Below, piece after piece: positions 10,411-17,895 of a DNA stretch of 24,518 bases. A program made the translations under genes and the position numbers. Position 1 is the stretch's first letter, and each line of letters starts with the position of its first letter. The DNA is taken from positions 1 through 24,518 of the forward strand of contig JBARXT010000114.1 in the NCBI GenBank assembly GCA_049647485.1, given 5' to 3'. Source of the DNA: 62-47 sp049647485 (GTDB taxonomy: Bacteria; Pseudomonadota; Alphaproteobacteria; Rhizobiales; Xanthobacteraceae). The notes beneath the pieces were generated by a model that ran no database searches, was not told the origin of the DNA, and worked only from the letters and a program-made list of their open reading frames with translations.

Positions 10411-11907
10411 TTAACCACCACGCGCACCTTTGGCGTAAATGTCCTTTGCGCCGAGCCGCGCGCGCAGACCGAGCTTGCCGGGATTGAGCAGGTTGTCGGG
10501 ATCGAGCGCGTCCTTGATTTTCTGCAACACATCGAGACCGGTGCCGAGTTCGCGCGCCATCCAGCGGCCGCGGAACAGGCCCGCGCCGTGGTGATGCGCG
10601 ATCGATCCGCCGTGATCGAGCGTCAAACCCTCCACCGTGTCCCACAACGTCGCGTGCAGCGGCAACGCCTGCGCTTCCGGCATCGGCGGCAGCCGCAGAG
10701 TCATGTATTGGCACGCGCCTTCGGGATAGACATGCGACCAGTGCGCCCCGAAATGCACGTCCGGATGCACCGCGCGCACCGCCTTGGCGATGGCGTCGTA
10801 GAGCGCCGGAATCCTCGACCAGTTCGCCGTCACCTCGATGGTGTCGTTGAAGTAGCCCTTGTCGTGCCACATCTGCGAATAGGCGACGTAGCGGTTCTGC
10901 TTCCAGTGATGATACGGCCCGTCCGGCGCAACCTCGCCGCCGAAGGACGCCGCGATCTTCAGCGCCATCTCCTGCTCGACGCTCACCATCGGCTCGCTTC
11001 CGCAGAACGCCAGCACCGCGAGGATCGGCTTCTGGCGAAATAGCGCGATGTCCCTGGTGCGATCGTCGCTTTCGGCGCGGTCGTAGAGGCGGACGATCTG
11101 CGGACGAAGTTCCGCCTGCATGATAGCCCGCGCGCAATCCCACGACGCCTGCAACGTCGGGAATGCCAGCACGACGCCGCGCTCGACCTCCGGCTTTTTC
11201 CAGATGCGAAAGGTCACCTCGGTGATGATGCCGAACGCGCCCTCGCTGCCGACCATCAGGTCGCGCACCGACGGCCCGACCGCGCGGCGCGCCACCGGCC
11301 GCACCTCCAGTGGCGTGCCGTCCGGCATCACGGCCTTGAGCCCGACGACGATGTCCTCGATCTTGCCGTAACGGCTGCTGGCCTGGCCGCCGCCGCGACA
11401 TGCGGCCCAGCCGCCGACCGTCGAAATCTCGATCGATTGCGGATAGTGGCCCGTGGTGAAGCCTTGTGCGTTGAGTTCCTGCTCGAACACCGCGCCATTC
11501 ATGCCGGCCTGCACCGTCACTGTCGCATCGACCGGATTGACGGCAATGATCTTATCCAGCCGCCGCAGGTCGACAGTGATTTCGCCGCCGAGCGGAATGG
11601 CGCCGCCGAGCACGCCGGAGCCGTTGCCATAAGGAATGATCGGAATGCCGGCGCTGTGCGCGTGCGCGACAACCTTGGCGACTTCATCGGCGTTGCCGGG
11701 GCGCACGATCAGGCGCGGCACGTCGCCCGCGATCTCGCCCGCACGCTCCTCGAACACCGCAAACGGCAGACGGTCGCGCGCATAGGCAAGGCGTTCATCG
11801 AACGATGTCAGGACGTGGCCGTCGCCGACGATGGCGGCGAACGCCTTGGCGATGTCCGCGTCAATCCGGTCGCGCTGGCGTGCCGCCGCGATAGTGCTCG
11901 CTTCCAA
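10411..11907 (-). CDS. FAD-binding oxidase, alkyl-DHAP-synthase/glycolate-oxidase-like
   Basis: About 498 aa, from the PCMH-type FAD-linked oxidase family. The FAD phosphate loop is IPYGNGSGVLGG (about 91-102) and GSEGAFGIITEVTF follows. The C-terminal SIAHHHGAG (His438-440) matches the active-site histidine cluster of alkyldihydroxyacetonephosphate synthases, although the rest also fits FAD-dependent hydroxyacid or polyol oxidases. There is no ATG start. A TTG at 11907 has CGGAGA 7 nt upstream; an earlier TTG at 11979 would add 24 residues that do not look like the family. First gene of the LacI-linked operon, 32 bp before the kinase. Its reaction is uncertain: ether-lipid synthesis seems unlikely beside a sugar importer. 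Confidence 0.82.
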   Translation of the reverse strand: MEASTIAAARQRDRIDADIAKAFAAIVGDGHVLTSFDERLAYARDRLPFAVFEERAGEIAGDVPRLIVRPGNADEVAKVVAHAHSAGIPIIPYGNGSGVLGGAIPLGGEITVDLRRLDKIIAVNPVDATVTVQAGMNGAVFEQELNAQGFTTGHYPQSIEISTVGGWAACRGGGQASSRYGKIEDIVVGLKAVMPDGTPLEVRPVARRAVGPSVRDLMVGSEGAFGIITEVTFRIWKKPEVERGVVLAFPTLQASWDCARAIMQAELRPQIVRLYDRAESDDRTRDIALFRQKPILAVLAFCGSEPMVSVEQEMALKIAASFGGEVAPDGPYHHWKQNRYVAYSQMWHDKGYFNDTIEVTANWSRIPALYDAIAKAVRAVHPDVHFGAHWSHVYPEGACQYMTLRLPPMPEAQALPLHATLWDTVEGLTLDHGGSIAHHHGAGLFRGRWMARELGTGLDVLQKIKDALDPDNLLNPGKLGLRARLGAKDIYAKGARGG

Positions 11908-11993
11908 GGCCGTTCTCCGCAAATCAATTTCATTGGCACGACGGCAGCCGGTCGTTGCCAGCGGTAATCCCGCCAACAATTCCCGTGAGCAAT

Positions 11994-12032
11994 CGTTTGT
12001 TCAAACGTGACCGAAACCGGCCATGACGTCAA
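11994..12032 (-). promoter_or_regulatory. Candidate LacI operator and -35 element before the oxidase operon
   Basis: The 14-bp perfect-arm palindrome CGTTTG-TT-CAAACG (11994-12007) lies between the lacI stop and the oxidase start. A TTGACG -35-like hexamer reads on the minus strand at 12032-12027. The expected -10 falls on the edge of the palindrome but is poor (CACGTT). Position and symmetry suit an operator for the adjacent LacI protein, although the centre is not the CG usual for LacI-family sites. Confidence 0.5.
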
Positions 12033-12042
12033 TCCCTAATTT

Positions 12043-13044
12043 TCAGATGGGCGCTGGGCCGGTGGACGACCGGATCACCATGCCGTCCGGCGGCAGCGGC
12101 GCGATGGTCTCGGGCATGCGGCCCTCGACCAATGCGATCAACAGGTCGGCGGCGAGTTCGCCCATGCGTTCGGTCGGCATCCGCACCGTCGTCAGTTGCG
12201 GGTAGAGCATGGTGGCGACCGGCGCATCGTGCAGACCGACGACCGAAACATCCTGCGGAATCTGCAAGCCCGCTTCGTGCAGCACCGCCATCGCGCCCGC
12301 CGCCGTCACCAGCGTCGCGCCGAGCACGGCAGTCGGGCGCATCGCCAGGAGTTGTCGCATCGCAGCCGCGCCGCCCTCCGCGGTGTAGCCCGCGACCGCG
12401 ACCAGCGCCGGATCGAAAGCAATACCGTGGCGCTTCAGCGCGCCGCGATAGCCGGCGAGACGTTCGCCGGCGTTGAACCCGCCGGGACGTCCCGCGAGAT
12501 GCGCGATGCGACGATGGCCGAGCGCGACCAGATGATCGACGGCGATTTCAGTAGCGGCGCGGCTGTCGAGCACCACCGCATGCGGCGCACCGGCCAGTTG
12601 CCGATTGAGCAGCACGAACGGCACCTGCGCGGCTTCCAGTTCGTCCCGCAGCAGCTTATCGTCGTCGAGACTCGCGACCAGCAGGCCGTCGACGCGGTTG
12701 CCGTGTGACATCCGCTGATAGACGGAATCGGTCGCCTCCGAACCGCGATGCGCGATCAGCAGCGAATAGCCGTGGCGCAAGGTCGCTTTCTCCGCGCCGA
12801 AGATGGCCGAGGCGAACACCGGGTTGTCGAGTTGCGGCACCACGATGCCGAAGGTCGCCGAGCGCGCCATGCGCAGGCCGCGCGCGAGCTGGTTCGGCGC
12901 GTAGTTGAGGGTGCGGGCGCTTTGCAGCACGCGCTCACGCGTTTCCTCGCGGATGCGCTGGGTCGCCTCGCCGCGCAGCACGCGCGATGCTGTCGAGACA
13001 TCGACACCCGCCAATCGCGCCACGTCCGCCAGCTTGGTCCGCAC
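12043..13044 (-). CDS. LacI-family transcriptional regulator
   Basis: A 333-aa sugar-responsive repressor. The N-terminal helix-turn-helix KLADVARLAGVDVSTASRVL (about 4-23) is followed by the hinge and a periplasmic-binding-protein-like effector domain (FGIVVPQLDNPVFA..., VVLDSRAATEIAVDHLVALGHRRIAHL). The start is either TTG at 13047 or GTG at 13044. GTG gives the usual M-x-T-K-L-x-D-V-A N-terminus and has GAGGG 7 nt upstream, so I choose it. It is co-oriented with, and directly upstream of, the oxidase-kinase-ABC-dehydrogenase operon and presumably controls it; the effector would be the imported sugar/polyol or its product. Confidence 0.93.
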   Translation of the reverse strand: MRTKLADVARLAGVDVSTASRVLRGEATQRIREETRERVLQSARTLNYAPNQLARGLRMARSATFGIVVPQLDNPVFASAIFGAEKATLRHGYSLLIAHRGSEATDSVYQRMSHGNRVDGLLVASLDDDKLLRDELEAAQVPFVLLNRQLAGAPHAVVLDSRAATEIAVDHLVALGHRRIAHLAGRPGGFNAGERLAGYRGALKRHGIAFDPALVAVAGYTAEGGAAAMRQLLAMRPTAVLGATLVTAAGAMAVLHEAGLQIPQDVSVVGLHDAPVATMLYPQLTTVRMPTERMGELAADLLIALVEGRMPETIAPLPPDGMVIRSSTGPAPI

Positions 13045-13083
13045 CAAGGCGCCCTCGATTCTGCACCGTTTTCTCTTACGAGG

Positions 13084-13112
13084 TGAATAGCTCGCCCACC
13101 GTAAGGCGTCAA
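13084..13112 (-). promoter_or_regulatory. Probable sigma-70-like promoter of lacI
   Basis: On the minus strand, TTGACG (13112-13107), a 17-bp spacer and TATTCA (13089-13084) lie 40 bp upstream of the lacI start. This gives a transcription start near 13077 and a leader of about 30 nt. The -35 matches the consensus at 5 of 6 positions and the spacing is ideal. Confidence 0.5.
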
Positions 13113-13189
13113 AGGCAACCGACCGTCGCGGGAAGGCTCCACTGGTTCAGATGGCTCGATCGCGCGCGGCGACCGACTTAGGGCAGAGA

Positions 13190-13440
13190 GAGCACCCACG
13201 CGTTCAGCAAGCGCCCGAAACTGCTCAAGCTGATCCTGCCGCAAGGCGCGCGCCTCGACGAACACCTTGAACATCACGCCGCCATCAATGTTCAGGAACG
13301 CGACGAAGGCCGATGATTTACCCGTGAAGGGGCGTTCGACGAAGGCGATGGCGGCGCATCGCGCATGCCGCAGGTAATCGTCCAGCGCAACGACAACGGC
13401 AGCCCCATTGTGCTGCCGCAGGCGATGAAGCCAACGACGT
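13190..13440 (-). pseudogene. Decayed reading frame, function not recognised
   Basis: The stretch between lacI and paaZ has a minus-strand frame that looks protein-like, for example AFVERPFTGKSSAFVAFLN and FKVFVEARALRQDQLEQFR. It lacks a plausible start: the frame opens after a TAG at about 13478, and the first ATG (13277) is internal with no ribosome site. It has no natural C-terminus either, since the frame runs on into antisense of lacI. Amphipathic, charged composition fits a real former gene. I do not recognise a family; it is probably a fragment left by an insertion or deletion. It could also be chance open frame in GC-rich DNA. Confidence 0.3.
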
Positions 13441-13518
13441 CGGGCAGCGCCTCCCGACCTGCGTAGTCGACGAACCTAGAGATGCCAGAACCGCTCTTCC
13501 CGAAACGCCGCGCCGGTG

Positions 13519-13542
13519 TTATAAACCGTCCGACCGGTCAAT
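13519..13542 (+). promoter_or_regulatory. -10 element with PaaR-type (TetR) operator upstream of paaZ
   Basis: TATAAA (13520-13525) runs directly into ACCG-TC-CG-AC-CGGT (13525-13538). That 14-mer fits the ACCG-N2-CG-N2-CGGT core which I recall for the phenylacetate repressor PaaR of the TetR family. A repressor here would cover the -10 and start site. The -35 is poor (TTCCCG, 13497-13502). The leader to paaZ would be about 135 nt. No paaR gene lies in the window. Confidence 0.5.
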
Positions 13543-13621
13543 GAATTGAAGCCAGCAGGAACACGCCCGCCGGACGAGGCTGGTCAACGACCGTCTCGAA
13601 GCGTCGACGTCCAGAACAATC

Positions 13622-13643
13622 GGTCCGGCGCATCGGCCGGACC
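13622..13643 (+). other. Hairpin in the paaZ leader
   Basis: A perfect 8-bp stem GGTCCGGC (13622-13629) / GCCGGACC (13636-13643) with a 6-nt loop ends about 11 bp before the GGGAG ribosome site of paaZ. It may influence mRNA stability or translation. No T-run follows, so it is not a standard terminator. Confidence 0.45.
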
Positions 13644-13666
13644 TGAAAAGGAACAGGGAGATCATC

Positions 13667-15742
13667 ATGGCAAGCACAGCCCCGCGGCGCCTCGGAAGTT
13701 ACGTCCATGGAAGCTGGGTCGCGGGCATGCGCGACGGCCTGCCCCTGCGTGATGCCGCAACCGGTGAGACGGTCGCGCTGATCGATTCCGAGGGAGTCAA
13801 TTTCGCGGAAGCGCTCAACTACGGGCGATCCGTCGGCGGACCGAAGCTGCGCGCAATGTCCTTCCACGAGCGTGCCGGCATGCTGAAGGCCCTCGGCACC
13901 GCGCTCACGGCGAAGAAGGAGGAATTCTATCAGGAAAGCTTCCACACCGGCGCAACGCGAACCGATGGCTGGGTGGATATCGAAGGGGGCATCGGCACGA
14001 TGCTGACCTTCGCCGCGAAAGGACGGCGAGATCTTCCCAACACGCGCGTGCTGACCGATGGCGATGTCGAACCGCTCTCGAAGGACAACAGTTTCAGCGC
14101 CCAGCACATCTATACGCCGTTGCAAGGCGTGGCCGTTCACATCAACGCTTTCAATTTCCCGATCTGGGGCATGCTCGAAAAGATTGCACCCACACTGCTG
14201 GCGGGTCTTCCTTGCGTCGTCAAACCGGCCTCGCAAACGGCTTATCTGACCGAACTGATGGTGCGCCGGATCGTCGAGAGTGGAATCCTGCCCGAAGGCG
14301 CGTTGCAGTTGATTTCCGGCTCGGTCGGCGATCTGCTCGATCATGTGACCGGGCAGGATGTGGTCACCTTCACCGGTTCGGCCTGGACGGGCCAGAAGCT
14401 CAGGGCGCACAAGGCGATCATTGCCAATTCCGTGCGCTTCACCATGGAAGCCGACAGCCTGAACGCCTCGATCCTGGGACCTGATGCGGCTCCCGGAACG
14501 CCGGAATTCGATCTGTTCGTCAAGGAAGTCGCACGCGAGATGACGGTGAAGGCTGGCCAGAAATGCACGGCCATCCGGCGCGTCATCGCGCCGCGCGGCC
14601 ATGTCGATGCGCTTATCAAGGCGCTTGGCGAACGGCTCGGCAGCACGGCGCTCGGCCTTCCTGGCGACGAGGGCACGCGCATGGGACCGCTCGCCTCGCT
14701 CGATCAGCGTGAGGAGGTGCGCGAACGCATCAAGGACCTCCTGTCCGACGCCGAGATCGTTTCCGGCAATCCGAACGACGTGCGCATAACGTCGGGGAAT
14801 GCGGACAAGGGCGCCTTCCTCAATCCCGTGCTGCTTTATGCCGACAAGCCATTCAGCGCCCCCAAGGTGCATGACGTCGAGGCCTTCGGCCCGGTGTCGA
14901 CCGTGCTCCCCTACGACTCGATCGAGCAAGCCATCGAACTGACGAGGCTCGGCAAGGGCTCGCTGGTGTCCTCGGTTTTCACTGACGATCCGAAGGTGGC
15001 GGAGGACATCGTCATCGGCGTCGCACCGTTCAACGGTCGCGTGCTGATCGGCAACCGTCGTTCGGCCAAGAGTTCGACCGGCCATGGTTCTCCTTTGGCC
15101 GGCCTCGTCCACGGCGGACCAGGCCGCGCCGGTGGAGGCGAAGAAATGGGCGGCATGCGCGGCGTCAAACATTACATGCAGCGCACCGCCGTTCAGGGGA
15201 CGCCCCGGCTGTTGTCGGCTGTGACCGGTCGCTGGATGGAAGGCACCGATGTGCAACACGGCGAGCATCCGTTCCGCAAATCCCTGGCCGACCTCAAGAT
15301 CGGCGATCAACTCGTCACCGCGACTCGCCAGGTGACATTGGAGGACGTCGAGCATTTTGCGCATTTCACCGGCGATATCTTCTACGCTCATATGGATGAG
15401 GTCGCGGCCAAGGCCAATCCGTTCTTCGACGACCGCGTCGCGCATGGCTATCTTATTGCGTCCTTCGCCGCCGGACTGTTCGTCGAACCAAATCCGGGCC
15501 CGGTTCTGGCAAATTACGGCGTCGACAATCTGCGCTTCCTGACGCCGGTTTACTTCGGGGACACGCTGCAGGTTCGGCTGACCTGCAAGGAAATCAACCC
15601 GCGCGAGAACGCCGACCACGGTGAGGTCCGCTGGGATTGTCAGGTCACCAACCAGAAGGGCCAGCCGGTCGCGCAGTACGACGTGCTGACCATGGTGGCG
15701 AAGACCTGGCCGCCGGCAACCGCCAAGGCCGCAACGAAATAG
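13667..15742 (+). CDS. paaZ: Bifunctional oxepin-CoA hydrolase / 3-oxo-5,6-dehydrosuberyl-CoA semialdehyde dehydrogenase
   Basis: A 691-aa fusion that opens and oxidises oxepin-CoA in aerobic phenylacetate degradation. Residues 1 to about 530 form the aldehyde dehydrogenase, with Asn-containing NAFNFPIWG (160-168), general base Glu261 (FTMEADSLN) and nucleophile Cys300 (AGQKCTAIRR). The C-terminal MaoC-type hydratase has FTGDIFYAHMD with Asp570 and His575. All four positions sit where the Escherichia coli PaaZ residues would fall after small offsets. The ATG at 13667 has GGGAG 6 nt upstream. The presence of the MaoC domain argues against BoxD, which is dehydrogenase only. It is flanked by unrelated operons on the opposite strand, so it is a single-gene transcript here. 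Confidence 0.93.
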   Translation: MASTAPRRLGSYVHGSWVAGMRDGLPLRDAATGETVALIDSEGVNFAEALNYGRSVGGPKLRAMSFHERAGMLKALGTALTAKKEEFYQESFHTGATRTDGWVDIEGGIGTMLTFAAKGRRDLPNTRVLTDGDVEPLSKDNSFSAQHIYTPLQGVAVHINAFNFPIWGMLEKIAPTLLAGLPCVVKPASQTAYLTELMVRRIVESGILPEGALQLISGSVGDLLDHVTGQDVVTFTGSAWTGQKLRAHKAIIANSVRFTMEADSLNASILGPDAAPGTPEFDLFVKEVAREMTVKAGQKCTAIRRVIAPRGHVDALIKALGERLGSTALGLPGDEGTRMGPLASLDQREEVRERIKDLLSDAEIVSGNPNDVRITSGNADKGAFLNPVLLYADKPFSAPKVHDVEAFGPVSTVLPYDSIEQAIELTRLGKGSLVSSVFTDDPKVAEDIVIGVAPFNGRVLIGNRRSAKSSTGHGSPLAGLVHGGPGRAGGGEEMGGMRGVKHYMQRTAVQGTPRLLSAVTGRWMEGTDVQHGEHPFRKSLADLKIGDQLVTATRQVTLEDVEHFAHFTGDIFYAHMDEVAAKANPFFDDRVAHGYLIASFAAGLFVEPNPGPVLANYGVDNLRFLTPVYFGDTLQVRLTCKEINPRENADHGEVRWDCQVTNQKGQPVAQYDVLTMVAKTWPPATAKAATK

Positions 15743-15753
15743 ACGGCGCACAT

Positions 15754-15782
15754 CGGGTCGCTCCGATCTCCGGAGCGACCCG
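15754..15782. terminator. Strong hairpin between convergent paaZ and hyuA
   Basis: A perfect 12-bp stem CGGGTCGCTCCG (15754-15765) / CGGAGCGACCCG (15771-15782) with loop ATCTC sits 11 bp after the paaZ stop and 65 bp beyond the hyuA stop on the other strand. Its position between convergent genes suits a bidirectional terminator, though no T-run is present on either side. Confidence 0.7.
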
Positions 15783-15846
15783 ACATCACGATGCTTCGCG
15801 GAATCAGGATCGTCGTTGTTTCAGCGTCGCCTTTGCGAGGCGTTCG

Positions 15847-17895
15847 TCACGCCAGCCGAATATCCAGCCAGCCGAGATCGTTGACGCTGGCGCGGTCGCT
15901 GTCGTTGAGCACCACCGTGGTGGTTTCCGCCTCAACGATGGCCGGACCTGCGAGCGTGTGGCCGGGCGCGAGCCCCTCCATCGCGTAGACCGGCACCTCG
16001 CGCCAAGTACCGAAGAACGCTTTGCGTGTTGATTTCGGCTGAGGCGGCGTGGTGGCGGGCGACGGCTTCACACCTTCGCCGCCGCGCGTGACCGCGCCGA
16101 CGGCGGCGACGCGTGCGTTGACGAACACCACTTCCTGATCGGGCGAAGCGTAGGTGTAGAGATCCTCGTGACGGCGATGGAAACGTTCTTCGATCTGCGC
16201 TGCGAGCGCGGGATCGTCCATGTCGAGCCCGTCGAGCGGAACGTCGATCTCAAATATCTGTTCGCCGTAGCGCATTTCCGCTGAGCGGTGGATCGCGATC
16301 GGTCCGTCGAACCACGACCGCAATCGTCCCGCCGCCTGCGCCTCCAGTTCCGCGAACAGCGCTCGCACCTCCGACGACTGAATGCGCCTGCCGGAATCGA
16401 GATAAGTGCGGCTGACCTCGTAGCGCAGATCGCTGGTCAACATGCCCCACGCGGAGAGCACCGACGCAGCGGTCGGCACCACGATGCGCTTGATCTCGAG
16501 TTCACGCGCGACTTCCGCGCAATGCAAGCCAGCCGCGCCGCCGAACGACAGCAGCGTGAAGCGTCGCGGATCGACACCCCGCCGCAACGTGGTGAGGCGA
16601 ATGCCGTCGGCCATCTTCAGGTTGATCATGCGATAGACGCCGGCGGCAGCTTGATCGCGCGACAGACCGAGCTTCGCGGCGAGGCGATCCATCGCAGCAT
16701 CCGACGCCGCGCGGTCGAGCGGCCGTTGGCCGCCCATGAAAGCGTCGGCATCGAGATAACCGAGCACGACGTTGGCGTCGGTGACGGCGACATCCATGCC
16801 GCCGTTGCCGTAGCACGCCGGACCCGGCACCGAGCCGGCGCTTTCCGGACCGACATGAAAGGTGCCGCCGGCATCGACGTCGGCGATGGAGCCGCCACCC
16901 GCCGCGATGCTGGTGATGTCGAGGCTGCGCAGCGCGATGCGCTGGCCTGCCAGCGCGCCCGCCGCCGACAATGCGGCACGGCTATCGGAGATCAACGAAA
17001 TGTCGGTCGAGGTGCCACCCATGTCGAACGGCACCAGATCGGGAATGCCGAGCAACTCCGCGCAGCGTTGACCGCCGGAGATGCCACCGGCGGGGCCGGA
17101 CAGCACAGTGCCGGCGGCGAGCCTTGCCGCTTCCTCGATCGGCGCCATCCCGCCGTGGGAGAGGATGATGAAGATACTCGACGCCAGCCCCGCCTCGCGC
17201 AGCCGCTGCTCAAGACTGGTGAGATAGCGCCGCACCGGCGGCGCGACATAGGCATTCACCACCGTGGTAGAGAAGCGCTCGAATTCGAGAATTTGCGGCA
17301 GCACGTCGCTGGAACGCGAGATGTTCACCTCGGGCAGTTCGCGCGCGATGCGCTCGACCATCGCGATCTCGTGCGACGGATTGCGATAGGCGTGCAGAAA
17401 ACAGATCGCCACCGACTGCGCGCCGGAGGCGCGGATCGCCGCGATGGCCTCGCGCGCCGATGTCTCGTCGAGCGGGATCAGCACGTCGCCGTTGGCCTTG
17501 ATCCGCTCGCGGACACCGAAGCGCCGTTCGCGCGGCACCAGCGGCTCCGGCGGCGGCGAACGCAGATCGTAGCGGTTGTCTTTCAGGCCCTCGCGCATTT
17601 CGATGATGTCGCGATGACCCTCGGTGGTGACCAGCGCCACTTTCGCGCCCTTGCGCTCCAGCAGAGCGTTGGTCGCCACTGTTGTGCCGTGCACGAGGCG
17701 CGTGGTCGCCGCCAGCATGTCGGCACGGCTCAGGCCCAGACGACGCGCCAGTTCCTCAAGCCCCGCCATCACGCCGATGGATTGATCCGCCGGAGTCGAG
17801 GGCGACTTCGCGAAGGTCGTATGCCCGTTCTCGTCGATGGCGACGAGGTCCGTGTAGGTGCCGCCAACGTCAACGCCAATCGTATACATCGTCAC
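15847..17895 (-). CDS. hyuA: Hydantoinase/oxoprolinase subunit A (ATP-dependent cyclic-amide hydrolase)
   Basis: A 682-aa ASKHA-fold subunit of the N-methylhydantoinase / 5-oxoprolinase / caprolactamase family. It activates a cyclic amide by ATP-dependent phosphorylation before hydrolysis. Seen are phosphate motif 1 GVDVGGTYTDLVA (7-19), HGTTVATNALL (69-79), phosphate motif 2 FDMGGTSTD (290-298) and the later SFGGAAGLH nucleotide motif. The start ATG at 17895 overlaps the hyuB stop as ATGA; an alternative ATG is at 17889. It works as a complex with HyuB. The substrate may be a hydantoin, dihydropyrimidine or lactam; acetone-carboxylase-like roles are less likely without a gamma subunit. Confidence 0.9.
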   Translation of the reverse strand: MTMYTIGVDVGGTYTDLVAIDENGHTTFAKSPSTPADQSIGVMAGLEELARRLGLSRADMLAATTRLVHGTTVATNALLERKGAKVALVTTEGHRDIIEMREGLKDNRYDLRSPPPEPLVPRERRFGVRERIKANGDVLIPLDETSAREAIAAIRASGAQSVAICFLHAYRNPSHEIAMVERIARELPEVNISRSSDVLPQILEFERFSTTVVNAYVAPPVRRYLTSLEQRLREAGLASSIFIILSHGGMAPIEEAARLAAGTVLSGPAGGISGGQRCAELLGIPDLVPFDMGGTSTDISLISDSRAALSAAGALAGQRIALRSLDITSIAAGGGSIADVDAGGTFHVGPESAGSVPGPACYGNGGMDVAVTDANVVLGYLDADAFMGGQRPLDRAASDAAMDRLAAKLGLSRDQAAAGVYRMINLKMADGIRLTTLRRGVDPRRFTLLSFGGAAGLHCAEVARELEIKRIVVPTAASVLSAWGMLTSDLRYEVSRTYLDSGRRIQSSEVRALFAELEAQAAGRLRSWFDGPIAIHRSAEMRYGEQIFEIDVPLDGLDMDDPALAAQIEERFHRRHEDLYTYASPDQEVVFVNARVAAVGAVTRGGEGVKPSPATTPPQPKSTRKAFFGTWREVPVYAMEGLAPGHTLAGPAIVEAETTTVVLNDSDRASVNDLGWLDIRLA

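Noticed and set aside
10379..11401. Upstream extension of the FGGY kinase frame
   Set aside because: It is out-of-frame translation of the oxidase gene; the kinase has its own GGAGG and ATG at 10378.
13538..15751. 737-codon minus-strand open frame
   Set aside because: Full antisense of paaZ, which has every catalytic residue. The minus frame has no recognisable motif.
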